The notes beneath the pieces were generated by a model. The model was given only the letters and a program-made list of their open reading frames with translations, did no database searches and was not told the origin of the DNA. This document shows positions 11,591 through 24,124 of a DNA stretch of 64,000 nt, piece by piece (position 1 is the first letter of the stretch; each line of letters begins with the position of its first letter). The translations under genes were made by a program, and so were the position numbers. The stretch lies in assembly GCF_000276665.1 (NCBI RefSeq), contig NW_004955463.1, positions 4,530,052 to 4,594,051 on the forward strand. Reading direction: 5' to 3'. This stretch comes from Chinchilla lanigera. Taxonomy: Eukaryota; Chordata; Mammalia; Rodentia; Chinchillidae.

Positions 11591-11918
11591 GGCTTTTGCT
11601 AGGTACACACTTATAAAAGTATATTTACTTTTCTAGGATGCAATTTACCTGAGCATCCTATATTTTATCTGATGATCCCACATGAGAGCTCAGGACTGTC
11701 CCACCCCATTTATGGAAGAGCTCTGTCACTGGCAATTGGCTAAAGTCACTGACCCAGTAATAGTGATCAGGATTCAGGAAGCCAGTGCTTTTCTTCCTCA
11801 TCAGTGTTTCTCAAACTTGGGTCACTGATTTTGTGGGCTCAACAGGTAGGTGATAATCTCCAAACTTAAAAATTTGTTTTAAAAAGCTGTTATGTTTTTG
11901 TTCTTATGATAATCCCCC

Positions 11919-12025
11919 CCACCAGGGTCTCACTATGTAATTTAGGCTGGCTTCAAACTCTCATGATCCTCCTGCCTCTACTAAGTGCTGGGATTACATG
12001 TGTATGCCATGATGCCTGGCTGTTC
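11919..12025 (-). mobile_element. B1 SINE, inverted
   Basis: AGGGTCTCACTATGTAATTTAGG, CTGGCTTCAAACTC and AAGTGCTGGGATTACATGTG are the reverse complement of a B1 (7SL-derived) monomer. Diverged, without an obvious duplication. Confidence 0.85.
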
Positions 12026-14674
12026 TAATGATAATTTTAAATGTTTGCTCATTTACCAGGTATACAGATAAACACTTATGAGACATTCTAGGAAATTTTA
12101 GCATATATTAGATATTTAATTGCAGTACATTGAAAGATTAAATGTGATAATGGAAATGTGAGTTGGTCTTTCTTTAAAAATAGTCCAGACCCTTTAAAAT
12201 ACATATGTTTTGAAATATTTACAATAAATAAAGGTAATATCTGAGAGTTGCTTCATAATGACACTGTAGGGGTACAAGTGAAGAATAAAAACAAGATTAG
12301 ACATTAATTTATCATTGTTGAAAGTGGGTGACAGTAATGCATGTGAATTATATCGTGTGTGTGTGTGTGTGTGTGTGTGTATTGTATATTTTTGAAAGTT
12401 AAAAAATTATACCTACTATGCAATAACAATTTGAAACTAAGAGATATTTACATGGAACAGACCAATTTCTTAAGTTAGCATTTGTCAAACTAAGGTTTAA
12501 GTAGTCTTTGGGATTCTTGAGAATTATATTTTCTTTGTAAAAGGTATATACAATTATCACATTTGAGAAATGCCAATGTTGTTTTACTGTTAAATGCATA
12601 CAGGTAAAACAGAAATACTCCCAGCATTTTGGGGACATCGGGAATCTATTTCTTTGAAGTTAAAAAACGTAAGAGTCTTCTCTAGAAACTTTATTTCTGT
12701 GGGTGAGGAGCAAAATTTCCAGACCAAACAATGAGATAGCTATGTGTACTTCTAACATGCAATGGAAGAAATTCCAAGACTGCTCTCAGTTTTATAAAGT
12801 AAAAAGTATCCACTTGAAAGTACCCTGGAAGTATCCACTAGTAAGTATCCACAGGCAGGACTAGAAACTTTCTCCTTATCTAAAAATATTAGGTAAGATG
12901 ACAGTGACTACAGCAAGCTCCAACTTGTGCCATAACCTCAGAGGAGGTTATTGCTACAGAGCTACACAATAAGAATATTCCCTACACTTCCCCTGGAACA
13001 GCACATGTTGCCTCTGGCTTGCAAAGTATGTGGCTCATTGTCATCTATGTGTATATTCCATCCTTTAAAAGTAGGAAGACCTTGTTACTCTAAGAGCAAC
13101 CCATACTGGTCATAAGCAGTGACCATAGAGAGAGAAAGAGGAAGATGGAAAGTTTAAGAACGACACAGCATGCAAAGCAGAAGAGAAATCATTGAACATG
13201 ATAATCATGGCACTTGGTGAGGCAGGCACTTGGTGGCATTTGTGGTAGTAAAGGACAAATGCTTCCTAGTAGTATATTCTGAAATTCCGATGCATTGCCA
13301 GTTGACCAAGCTGGACTCAAGTGGCTAGAAGCTCATGGCTGGTCATCTTCACTGAGAACAGCTTTGTTTGAGGTAGCTATAAGTGACCTTGGTGTATCAT
13401 ATATGTGTTGTCATTTTCCATGAGTTACATGATACGAAAAACATGCCATAGAGTTTCTATCTACATGTGTACAAAAAGAGCCAACCAGACAGAGCTGACC
13501 TTGTATTCACCCCTCATTACTTTAAACTCTATATAAGAGGAGCTTCAACTTCAAGACTCACACCTACATGGGTTTCACAGGTAAAGGACTGGTTACCACC
13601 CTGAGTTTATTTCACCTGTGTACATAACAGTGTTGAGATAACTATTAGATAGGTTGTTGGCAAGACCTGTCCTGAATCTCTGCCCAGTAGACTCACTCTA
13701 TACATGAGGAATTCCCCACCCTTACTGTATCCCATGACATAGGTGGGCTTCTATCCAAGAGACTGGGAAGTGATTTTGTACCTATTTAAATAAAATGTTT
13801 AAGGAGAGAAAAAGCTGAGTGCCTTTAAATATTTGAACAATTTTTAGAATAATACGGTTGCTAAAAAGGAGAAAATTTCAATATACAAGCATAGAATTAA
13901 TACAGTGATATAAAATCCCTGATAGGAGAGGAATAAAGGTAAGTATGTGCCAGATAACGTTTGTCATCATTGCCTATAACATACCTTTGCTTAATATTTT
14001 ATGAGATACTGGGGGGACACAGGCATTATCAATACTGTGTGCAGCAGCCTTGGGTAGAAAGGAATAGGAGCTTGGAGGAGGAAGCCGGCCAGGGACTGCC
14101 TGGAAAGGATAAAAGATCATGAGATTAGAATTTCTGGAAGAGATCTGCAGCATGGTGAGGTCAGCCTGACTGCTTTGCCATCACCAGCTTCTCTTTCATA
14201 ATTGAATCTGTAAATGGGCCAAAGCCATGGACATTCACTGTGCTGCAGTTCAGAAAGGCAGACAGGGAGTGGAGTCTAAATAGGCAGGCCAAGGCCCCAA
14301 ACCAAGCAGGAGAGAGGCATGGGAGTGATTACATCAAGCGGGAAGAAGCAGGAAGCAGTGGGACCTGTAACACACGAGTTTCTCCATTGTCACGGCTGTG
14401 CCGCTGCTGTGATCCAAGTGCGGGTTGACCACAGTGCACCCCGCTCCCGGCTGGGTGTAGGAAACCCAGTTAGCAGGTGTGTAGCGACACTGAGAAAAGT
14501 AGGCTTAATGAGAAGCCTCCTGAGTCACAAGGGCAAATACCTTGTTACAGCAGAGAGTGACTCGGGTTAGCAGGTAACAGGGACACCATAGGCTTTTAGC
14601 TAGGAATTCAGCAGGGTGTGTTCTCCGGATTCAGAAAAAGAAAGATTCTCCCGTTTGACCAGGGCAGGTATTGC
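12026..14674. other. Unannotated sequence, with one (GT)n tract
   Basis: No gene or recognisable element except the GT microsatellite listed separately. A TATA-like CTATATAAGAGG lies at 13530-13541 without other LTR or promoter landmarks that I can support. Confidence 0.45.
12355..12380. repeat. (GT)n microsatellite
   Basis: Thirteen uninterrupted GT units. Confidence 0.97.
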
Positions 14675-14852
14675 ATGCAGCAGTGCTCCTCACATTTTAA
14701 TATGTGCCCGAATCACCTGAGCATCTTGTTGAAATGTATAATGTGGATTCTGACTCAGTAGCCAGGAGTCGGGGCACTGAAATAACTTCATTTCTAACTA
14801 ATATCACAGTGGGACTGGCCCTGCTGAGAGCAGATTGCTCTGACCAAATTGC
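14675..14852. mobile_element. MER-type hAT-Charlie-like DNA transposon relic
   Basis: GTGCTCCTCACATTTTAATATG, GAATCACCTGAGCATCTTGTTG, TTCTGACTCAGTAG and ATTTCTAACTAATATCACAG keep the order of the short non-autonomous elements with a 'GAATCACCTGGAGGGCTTGTTAAAA...CAGTAGGTCTGGG' body. I am unsure of the exact family. Confidence 0.6.
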
Positions 14853-15131
14853 CAAAAGATAGAAAATTCCCAGGAAAGATTTTGAGCTAAAGAGAAGTCA
14901 AAGTCAATTAGCATGCTGGTTTTTACTTGGGTGCTAGTGAGACCAGGTTTGGATTAAATAATGATTTTTAGTATGTTAAAGGTTCTTGCTATATATAATA
15001 AATTGTGCCTAGGCACTGATGATTCTTTACCATTTATTCCAATGGTGATGATTTATACAGATAGCATTTTACATCTAGCTTTAATTCATTTAAATCTGAG
15101 TTAAATTGTTTCTAGAGTTCTTTTGTTTACC

Positions 15132-15200
15132 TGGGGAAAGCTCAGTGGTAAAGCGCTTATCTGGTACGTATGAAGCCCTGGGTATGACCCCAAGCAGTAG
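15132..15200 (+). mobile_element. Old ID-type SINE
   Basis: CTGGGGAAAGCTCAGTGGTAAAGCG with GAAGCCCTGGGTATGACCCC is a classical ID tRNA-like body. It lacks the GGTACCGGAG-type extension of the younger copies and shows no clear duplication. Confidence 0.7.
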
Positions 15201-15281
15201 ATAAACTAAGTTTTATGCACAACAGTTGTGCAATAAAATGTATTTACTGAGTGACTAAATGAATCAATAAACAAACATGAG

Positions 15282-15391
15282 GGGGGCTAGAGATTTAGCT
15301 CAGCGGCACAGTGCCTGCCTGGCAAGCACAAGGTCATGAGTTCGATTCCCAGTACCAGAAAAAAACCAAAACCAAAAAAAAAAAAAAAAAG
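15282..15391 (+). mobile_element. ID-type SINE, young
   Basis: GGGGGCTAGAGATTTAGCTC body, B-box GAGTTCGATTCCC, then AGTACCAGAAAAAAACC and an A-rich tail ending in an A-run of about 18 residues. The short flanking repeat ACATGAG occurs at 15275-15281 and 15392-15398. Confidence 0.92.
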
Positions 15392-15398
15392 ACATGAG

Positions 15399-17060
15399 AA
15401 AATCTATTGTGCATTCTGACTTCGCCATACTAACTGGAAATACTCTATTTCAAGTTGAAATGGCATAATAAAAATAACCATTTCTACATATGGCATTTCC
15501 CTGACTAGATATGGAGTTTTGTTAATACCGTTACTACAAGTTTACTTCCTTGAACTTAGAAAATTTTTGAAAATATTGAATTTTTGAAATTTTTAAACAT
15601 ACATACACATGTACATAAATACATGTTTCATATGAAAGAAAACCTCACCAGACCAATCCCACCCAGTGGGATGATAGTAGTAGCCTTTCCTAGGTGCCCA
15701 GACTTTAACTGCCCTAAGAAGCAAGGTACGGGGGCTAGAAATGAAGCATAACATGGTAAGTGGTAACAGTCAGAGGGCTCTGAGTACATGTTCCCTGGTA
15801 GAATTCATTCTCAGAGAGCTGGTATATTGGTGCCAGGGCTAGGTGACCGTAAGGGTCCATTCCCTTGTAGCAGTTAGTTACCCTCTCTTCCAAGAAAGAC
15901 CCACAAAATATTATTCAGTTTGCACTGTTGCAAATACTATTTCTGAGCCTCCATGAGATTGTGGTGAGTGTAATTGATGTTAATATATTAAAATGAATAT
16001 GAATTTTAAATCAAAAGGAACAAGTCCATGGTCAAAGAATTACAATTGGAGCTACATGGTTAGATTTCTTAATCATCTACAATACTCACTGGTATTAATT
16101 GCAGTTTCCTCCCTACATTCCTACTTCATAGCACTGTGTGTGAGTATGTGTGATGTGTTTGAATTAAGAGACACTGGGAAATAGGGCCTCAAAATGTTTC
16201 CTTTAGGAACTTCCACTAACAATGTTAAGATGAGATTCTTATCCTAATTTATAACAGCTAGAATTTATGCCTCCATATGAGGTAAAGGTGACTGGATTCT
16301 ATGTCTATTGTTAAGCTATGCTAAGTATGAATGGAAGTTTAAACAAAGTCGAAATATCAACAACAACAGATCAAGGAAGGACAACACCCTGCAAAAATGT
16401 GTACTTTTGAATCAGCGAAAGGAGCAGGTTGCTACAGCAGGCCCAAATCACTATTTAAGTTGACCAAATAAATAAACAAATCAAGGGGTTGTTATCCTGC
16501 ATGAGTGTTGGAGAAAGGCCAGCACCTTTGTTCCCCATGTCCAGGGCAACGGACAGGAAACAGGAAAGGAAGCCAGAGGCAATGGGCTTCTGTATTACTT
16601 GTTCAAGATCCTGAATCTATTTGCTCTTTGCCACTCTCAAGGCCATCCAGAAAGTGCTGTGTTCTCACAGAAAGCTGTTCTTGGTTACAGACCACAACAG
16701 GACCTGTAAGACCCTTCCCAGAGGTTTTGAACTTGGACTCCAGAGATGAAATCAGTTCTAAGATACACAATTTAAGAGCTGTCAGGAGATAGGTTTCCTT
16801 CCACATGAAAGAGCTAGTCTGCAGCTTGAGCTGTGGAGAGAGAGTATCTGACCTCCTTTCAGCCCCTGTTTATATTTTGAACACTGGCTCCTCTGATCTG
16901 TACTGTTGGTTAATTGATTCATTGATGAATTCTGTAGGCCAAAAAATTCTTGATTTTGTCCTACAGAATTTTGGCTAAGCTAATTCAAATTCTAAGTCAA
17001 ATTCTTGATTTTGGCTAAGTAAATTCAAGTTACCTTAACTTGTAAAAGTTAAAGTAGTTA
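15399..17060. other. Unannotated sequence with local direct and inverted repeats
   Basis: No gene recognised. AATTCTGTAGG (16928-16938) and CCTACAGAATT (16960-16970) form a perfect 11-bp inverted repeat. ATTTTGGCTAAG occurs at 16968-16979 and again at 17008-17019. Confidence 0.5.
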
Positions 17061-17076
17061 ATTCAAAGGGACATAG

Positions 17077-17174
17077 GGCTGGGGATATATCTCAGTAGCA
17101 CAAGCACCTGCCTGGCAAGTGTGAGGTCCTGAGTTCAGTTCCCAGGAGCCAAAAATAAATAAAAATAAAAAATA
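17077..17174 (+). mobile_element. ID-type SINE with target duplication
   Basis: GGCTGGGGATATATCTCAG body and B-box GAGTTCAGTTCCC are followed by AGGAGCC and an A-rich (AAATA-type) tail. AAAGGGAC is repeated at 17065-17072 and 17175-17182. The 3' extension differs from the GGTACCGGAG type. Confidence 0.88.
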
Positions 17175-17186
17175 AAAGGGACGTGG

Positions 17187-18024
17187 AACACTGGGAGTAG
17201 AGAATTTGTACTACTTAAAACCACAATTAGGCTTGATTCTGGACTGAGTGGGGGGATATGTGCTCCTCTGTCTTCAGTGGAACCAAAGCAAGGTTGCATT
17301 GATCCAAAACAGAGCATGATTTTAGGGAGAAACTATTCAGAGCATTTCTGCTTTTATCCTGTCTCTATTTTCCATCATAAGTGGTAGACTCCAGGGCATC
17401 ACTCATCACTCAGCTTCTTTGTGACCTGAGCTCCACTGCCCATCTCCAAAACTCACGACACTCTTTTACATTTCCTCCAGGAATAGATTTGCCATGAGAA
17501 AAGTGCATCATATCCTCAGATTTACCTCGTAATCTCCCCTCCACCTTCTTTTACTACATAAAGTGGACCTGCCTGAGGACCTTGCTTCTCTCCAATTTTC
17601 TCAAGGAGCTCAGAGATGGGAGAAGTGTGCTCCTTGCTCCCTGTTGCTCCTTGAAAATCCTCCTTTTCCTCTTGCCCAGTGGTCTCAAACTTGAAAGCTC
17701 AAGTCACAGACTGTGCCACCCACCAGCTTTCCTGATTACTGGAAAATTTAAGCTCCAGGATTATTGTCACTGTCTCTAACACTGCTTCTTCTGTCAGTCT
17801 GGATGATGCCAAAATCCGCTTGAAGGTTATTCAATAGCTGGTCTCTCCATTCCTTTGATCTTCTCTCTATCAAGATTTCCTCATCTACCTCTACCACCCA
17901 TTCCTATTGCTGGACTCTCAACTCATAACTGCACTCTGGCATATCTAATGTTAAGTAGCTCTTTCTCTAACTAGTCCACATTCTGAAGTAGTCCACCCTG
18001 ATGAGAGCTGACTGGGAACCCATT
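17187..18024. other. Unannotated C/T-rich sequence
   Basis: Possibly part of an old repeat that continues beyond the MLT1-like LTR at 18361-18590, but I cannot name it. No coding signal. Confidence 0.4.
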
Positions 18025-18362
18025 CAAAAGATACATACATGCCTTAACCTCCAAAACCAGTGCCTGTGACCTTCTTGGGATGGGCCCTAAATTTTATGAC
18101 AATTACCCCTGTAAGAGAGAGAAAAGAAGAGAGGAGAAAGGGATATGAAGATGGAGGCAGAGACTGTAGTGAAGCAGTCACAAGTGACTACTAGAACCAC
18201 CAAAATCTTAAAGAAGCCAGTAATCATACTTTATAGAGCTTTTGGTCAGACAGTAGCCCTCAGAAACCTTGATTTCAACTCAGGTTTCCAGAACCATGAC
18301 AGAATAAACCAACCAATAAGTTTGTTGTGATTTGTTACATCAGCCACAGCAAACAAATATAC
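18025..18362 (+). mobile_element. MLT1-like MaLR LTR
   Basis: Landmarks in order: GCCTGTGACCTTCTTGGGATG, GGGCCCTAAATTTTATGAC, ACCTTGATTTCAACTCAGG, TTCCAGAACCATGACAGAAT with AATAAA, and TTGTTGTGATTTGTTACATC near the 3' end. This is the typical order of an MLT1 LTR with its polyadenylation signal. Confidence 0.75.
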
Positions 18363-18599
18363 CCTTCTTGGTCCAGCATTATAATCATTCCCTTGTATAC
18401 CTTAAGTTTGGTGAGGTTCAGCTCTGCATGTATTCCACAGCACCACTCATGAATTTCAATATGGCTGGAAAAGACCCCATCCTAACCAACTGAGCTCACT
18501 TCTAACATCTTGCCTTACCTCTCCCATCCTCTACCCTAATCACAGTCTATCTTTATCAATTTAGCAGTTAGAGTCATTCCTATCAGCTATAACCATTAT
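18363..18599. other. Unannotated sequence between LTR and L1
   Basis: C/T-rich, with no landmark I can identify. Confidence 0.4.
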
Positions 18600-18844
18600 T
18601 GTAAATGGTTGGTCTCAATTCACCAATCAAAAGAAACAGACTGGCAGAGTGGATCAAGAAACAAAATCCAACAATATTCAGTATACAAGAAACACATTTA
18701 ACTCTAAAAGAAATTTGTAGACTGAAAGTCAAAGGATAGAAAACAATACTTCATGTGACAGGAACCCAGAAAAAAGCATGGGTAGATATTCTATTTGCAA
18801 ACAGAGTGAACTTAAAGCCAAGATTGATCAAAGTGGCAAAGAAG
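18600..18844 (+). mobile_element. L1 ORF2 remnant, endonuclease region (left of LTR)
   Basis: Sequence such as AAATGGTTGGTCTCAATTCACC, AAAAGAAACAGACTGGCAGAG and ATACAAGAAACACATTTAACTC follows the L1 endonuclease domain order (NGLNAPIKRHRLADW-like, then the TCIQETH-like catalytic region). The frame is broken. It stops abruptly at GGCAAAGAAG, where the solo LTR begins, and resumes exactly beyond it. Confidence 0.85.
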
Positions 18845-19407
18845 TGTAATGGCAAAAATCAGGCTGTATTCCATAGAAGACAGAAGGACTCCTTAAGACA
18901 AACAGAGTTTATTAACTTTAGACCTGTCGCCACACATCCCCAACTAGCAGGTCAGGAACGTCGGGCCCCTGTCTGCCTTTGTTCCCATCTTATATACATT
19001 TTTTGTTTCCATGGAAACAGATTGGAATGTTGTAATCCTGGCCACACATTATTTTCCTTGTGCCATGTGACTGGGTCAGGCTCCGGTCATGAGCCCAATC
19101 ACAATGACATATACTTTCTGTACTCTGTTCTATATGTCCCCCTTTGGATAACCATACATTTCCTTTATGGTTACAATGTTTATCTAGGGCTAGGGAAGGG
19201 ATGAAACAACCCAGGCAGGGTCATAGTTGGTTATCTGGACCAGGGTGTTCTTTGTCTTTGGAGAAACATTCCAAGGCAAAGTCAGGACTGCAAAGTTAAC
19301 TTTTTACAACCCCTCCGGGATGTTTCTCAAGACACATTTTGAGGCTTGCATTAAGACTAGAATTATTCTATCTTACAATGATATTCTAAGAGTCACCGTC
19401 CCCTACA
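18845..19407 (-). mobile_element. Solo LTR of a class I (ERV1-like) endogenous retrovirus
   Basis: A 563-bp block has 5'-TG...CA-3' ends in the minus orientation (TGTAGGGGACGG at its start, GCCATTACA at its end). On the minus strand it shows a TATA-like TATATAAG (about 18989-18996) and an AATAAA signal (about 18908-18913), in the right order for U3-R-U5. It is flanked by GAAG at 18841-18844 and 19408-19411, a 4-bp duplication typical of gammaretrovirus-like integration. No internal gene remains. The 149-codon frame at 18755-19204 merely crosses the L1/LTR junction. Confidence 0.88.
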
Positions 19408-22050
19408 GAAGGTCACCACATACTTGGTAAAGCAAAAGTCCAAGATGAAGAGATAACAATCATAAATCTATCTGCACCAAGTACCAATGCACTCAGCTTT
19501 ATAAAACAAATATTAACAGGTATAAAAAAATTAAATAAGCACTAACACAATTGTAACAGAGGAACTTAATATCACACAGTCACAGATAGAAAGATCAACT
19601 GGACACAAAGTCAACAAAGTAATATCAGAACTGAATAAAACCTATGAACAAATGGATTTAGCAGATGTCTACAGCATGTTGTATCCCACAACATCAGAAT
19701 ACATATTTTTCTCAGCTGTACATGGGATGTTCCCCAAAGTAGACCACATACTAGCCTATGGGACATGCTTATGTAAATGCAAAGGAAATGAAATTATCCC
19801 ATGATATTATCAGACCATAGTGCAATGAAACTGGAAATCAATGGCAAAAGGAACTACAAAAACTACGTAAACACATAGAAATTTAAAACCACCCTCCTGA
19901 ACAACCAATGGAACACATGAAATTGAAGAAGAAATTAGACATTTTCTACAGTTAAATGAAAATGTTGATACAACATATGTGAACTCATGGGAAACAATGA
20001 AAGCAGTCATATGAGGGAAATTCATAGCAGTGGATACTCATACAAGGAGAACAGAGTAAACTCAAACAAACAACCTAATGCAGAAACTCAAACCTGTAGA
20101 AAAAGAACAAGTCAAGATCGAAGTTCATACAAGGGAAGAAATTATAAAGACAAGTGTAAAGATTAATGCAAGTGAAACTAAGAAAGTAGTGCAAAGAATC
20201 AGTGAGTGAAAGAGTTGGTTCTTGAAAAATAAAATAAAATTGATAAACCTTTCACTAATCTTATCAAAAAAGAAAAGATTCAAATCTATGCAATTAGCAA
20301 TGAAGAAGGTGAATTCACAGCAGACCCTGTAAAAGTCCAGAAGATCATCAATACCTACTTCAAGAAACTATTCTAAAAAGATGAAAAACACAGAAGAAAT
20401 GGGCAGATTCCTGGATACATATGCATTAAAACAGCTGAATCAAGATGATATAAAAAATTCTAAATAAACCAGTATCAGCCAATTAAATAAAAAGCATAAT
20501 TAAAAAATTACCAGCAAAGAAAAGCCCAAGTCCTCATGAATTCACTGCTGAATTCTACACGAAATTTATAGAAGATCTAATGCCACCACACCTCAATCTT
20601 TTTTAATGAAATTTAAAGGGAAGCAATACTCCCAAAGTCATTTGTAGGGAATAACACCCTGGTACAAAAACCAGAGAAAGAGCCAACCAAAAAAGAATCC
20701 AATCTCCTTAATGAACAGAGATGTAAAAATCTTCAGTAAGATACTGGCAAACAGAGTGTAACTAATCATCAAGAAGATTATATGCCATGATCAAGTGGGA
20801 TTTATTCCAGAGATGCAAGGATCATTCAATATATGCAAATCAATAAATGTGTTATACCATACCAACAGAATCAAAATCATATGATCATCTCAATTGATGC
20901 AGAAAAAGCATTGACAAAGTCCAACACCCTGGACTCATTCATGATAACCTCCTACAGAACATTTGAATAGATGGTCTTTATCTCAAGCTGATAATAACCA
21001 TCTATGGCAAACCAACAGCCACATCATACTAAATGTTCAAAAACTGAAAGATTTCACTCTAAAATTAGGAATAAGACAAGGATGTCCACTATCACCACTT
21101 CTATTCAATAAAGTCCTGGAAATATTAGCCAAAGCAATTAGAAAAGAGAAAGAAATAAAAGGAATAAAGATAGGAAAAAAGAAGTTAAATTGTCATTATT
21201 TACAGATGACATGATACTCTATATAGAAGACTCCAAAAATTCCACCAAAGACTTCCAGATTTAATAACCAAATTCAATCACATAGCTGGATACAAAGTCA
21301 ACACTCAAAAACCAAGAGTCTTGGACACAAATAATAAACTCACAGAGAGAAGTTAGGGAAACCATACCTTTCATAATCACATCTAAAAATGAAATACTTA
21401 AGAATCAATCTCATAAAGGAAGTAAAAGATCTCTACATTGAAAAGTACACTACTCTGAAAAAGGAAATCAATGAGGACTTCAGAAAATGAAAATATGTCC
21501 CTTGCTCTTTGGTAAAGGGAAATAACATAATGAAAATAGCCATTCTGCCAAAATTGTTATACATATTTAATACAATCCTGATCAAAATACTAATAGCATA
21601 ACTCACAGAATTAGAATTAGAGAAAGCAATCTTAAAATTTATTTGAAACTAGAAGAGATCTAGAATAGCAAAAACAATTCTGGGCAACAAAGGCAAGATA
21701 GGGAACATCACAATCCTTTACCTGAAGTTAAACTACAAAGCTACTGTGATAAAAACAGTATGGCACTGGCAAAAAAAAAAAAACAAAAAACAAACAAAAA
21801 AAAAACAGACCTGAGGATGAATGGAATAGTTTAGAAGTGCAGAAACAATTCCAAACACATTTAGCCACATTATCTTTGACAAAGGAGCCAAATACTTTCA
21901 CTGGAAGAAAGATAGCCTCTTTAGGAAATAGTACTGGAAAAACTGGCTTTCCACATGCCAAAGACTAAATGTAGACACACATCTCTCACCATGTACTAAC
22001 CTAAAATCAAAATGGATCAAAAATCTAAAAACAAAAACAGAAACACTAAA
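19408..22050 (+). mobile_element. L1 ORF2 remnant, endonuclease to reverse transcriptase
   Basis: Co-linear with L1 ORF2 from the rest of the endonuclease domain through the reverse transcriptase. One open stretch (20963-21214) keeps the RT core motif RQGCPLSP at residues 38-45 and [15 protein letters not shown] further on. The catalytic motif survives as F-T-D-D-M at 21199-21213, but in a different frame from that stretch. Frame changes and stops are frequent, so the copy is dead. Sequence after about 22035 jumps to the C-terminal region, which implies an internal deletion. Confidence 0.92.
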
Positions 22051-22900
22051 TGGTTAACATCATTGGTCATTCAAGAGATGAAAATTAAAACAATGCTGAG
22101 ATTTCATCTCATCCTGAAAAGAATGGCTACTATCAAGAAATCAACCAATAACAAAAGCTAACAGGGCTGTGAGGAAAAAGGAACCCTTCCTTAATGTTGG
22201 TAGGAGTGTAGACTGGTGCCACTAGTGTGAAAATCAGTGGGAAGATTCCTCAGAAATCTAAAACTAGAGGTCCCATTTGACCCAGGTGTACTCCTTTTGG
22301 GTATCTTCCCAGAAGAACTAAATGCATCATACCACAAAGGTATATGCACACCTATGTTGATAGTGGCAGTTTGTCATACCAAAATCTTGGAAAAAGACCA
22401 TATGCTCATCAACTAATGAATGGATAAAGATTTTTTTTTATATACAGTGCAGTACTACTCAGCCTTAAAAAAGAATAAATTTAAGGCATTTCTAGGAAAA
22501 TGAATGCACCTTGAGACTATACTCTTAAGTGAAATAAATTGGACATACATGTGTAAATAGCACATTGTCTCTCTGGTGTGAGAAACCAAAAATGTAAATA
22601 AGGACCAAAATGTATAACAGATATTGTGAAATAGGAAGAAAATGTTCAAATGGGAAAAGCACCTGGGGAATGGAGATAAGGAAAGGAAGGAAGGAAAAGA
22701 AAAAATGAGACAAGAAGGAAATACTGGAAAAAAAGCCTTTGTAAATAAGGAAAGGAAAAGGGGTAGAAGTGAGGTTAAGAGAATAGCAAAAGAAAGAGGA
22801 GAATCAAGATATATCATGTACAAGCACAAATTCCCTATGATGAATGTGATCATTATGGATATCTAAAATGTACCGATAAACTTAAGTTTTTTAAAAAGAG
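22051..22900 (+). mobile_element. L1 ORF2 C-terminal end and 3' UTR with purine-rich tract
   Basis: CATTGGTCATTCAAGAGATG, GTCCCATTTGACCCAGGTG and AATGAATGGATAAAGA mark the ORF2 end. A purine-rich tract at about 22640-22805 (AGGAAGGAAGGAAAAG and GAAAGAGGAGAATCAAG) fits the G-rich polypurine segment seen in L1 3' UTRs. The Lys/Glu-rich frames here come from this tract and are not genes. Confidence 0.8.
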
Positions 22901-22924
22901 AGAAAATGTCAATTTATCTCATTG

Positions 22925-23205
22925 CTTTGGAGATTCCAGACCAAGATCAAGTGACTCCATTGCATTGGGCCTCTGGCAAAGACATCACATCAGATGAGAG
23001 CGCATGGCCCAGCAAACCACTACCATCACAAGCAGAACAGAGAAAGGCGACAGTGAATAACCCCACAGCTCTCTTTGAGAGCCACCCCCAGTGACCTAAG
23101 AACCTCCTGCTAAGCCTTACCTCCCACTCATCACCTCCCATTAGCACCACCCTGGAGGCTGAGGTTAAAACATGGAACTTTCTGGCCACTTATTCATACC
23201 ACCGC
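22925..23205 (-). mobile_element. MLT1-like MaLR LTR, inverted and diverged
   Basis: TTTGGAGATTCCAGACCAAG, CCTAAGAACCTCCTGCTAAG, CACCACCCTGGAGGCTGAGG and AAAACATGGAACTTTCTGGCC follow the order of an inverted MLT1/MST LTR (inverted polyadenylation region first, 5' end last). Confidence 0.6.
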
Positions 23206-24124
23206 AGTTTTAAAACATGAACAGTGTTTTATCTCCTTGGTTTAATTTATCAAGCTTAATCTCCTTTTTATCTGTGTGGATGACAGACAACTTTAGTGCT
23301 CTTACATCTCATTTGGTGGGGAGACTTCAGACCTTTCCCACTGGAAACTGTCCTCTCTTACAGTTTCCAGTGTGTGTGTATGTGTCAAAGATGGAGATAT
23401 TCCTGTGTACCCCTGTGAAAATTGCATCTATAAGCATCAGAATCTAAAAGATAAATTCAACTAGGAGTTTTCTTTAAAAAAAAAAAAAAGTCATTACAAT
23501 AGCTAAAGTATTTTATCATTCTTTTCATTACCCTCCCTTACCATTCCCCTCTGTCCCAATAAATATTTATTTATGGAAATTTATTTCACAGATGCAATAG
23601 TGAAATTTACTTGTAAATATGCATTGATGAACTTAGGGAAAGAGCAGCTGCCTGGTGGGAGAAAAATTCTCAAACCTTTTCCAAGAAGGAGCAAAAGTCA
23701 TTGTAAATTGTCACTTGGACTTCTGGTCAGTTGGGAGTGCCTCAGGAGCTAACGCTACTGAGCTGTGGTATGTGAGTGCTAGGGCAAAGCCCGTCAGCAG
23801 GAGATCACTGACAACGAGGAAGGAGATGGGCACATTCAGAGAGAGTGCAGCTCTGCACACTTGATGCTCAGCTGTTTGAGGAGCTTCTTGTGTATTTGTT
23901 GACATCTGGCAAGCATTCTGCCCAAAGAGTCACCTTCCAGCAATATCTGTGTATCAACATGTTTTCTTTGCATATGTACGCTAGCGGTTTCCTGTTCCCT
24001 TGGAAAAGTCACACCTTGTCCAATCATCTTAGTCACCAGGATCTGCTCCCTTCTCCTTCCAGTCTCACTTTCCTCTACATTCCAGCCACATGGACCAACC
24101 CACTCCCTAGACATCCAGGCTCTT
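23206..24124. other. Unannotated sequence
   Basis: No recognisable gene or repeat. Overlapping frames on opposite strands (23836-24177) have no coding signature. Confidence 0.45.

Noticed and set aside
13530..13541. TATA-box-like CTATATAAGAGG as a promoter
   Set aside because: No initiator, LTR ends or downstream gene could be supported. Such words are common in AT-rich DNA.
18755..19204. 149-codon frame on the plus strand
   Set aside because: It starts in L1 sequence and runs into the antisense of a solo LTR, so it is a junction artefact.
20963..21214. Functional reverse transcriptase
   Set aside because: Only one open piece of L1 ORF2 remains. The catalytic motif lies in another frame and both sides have stops.
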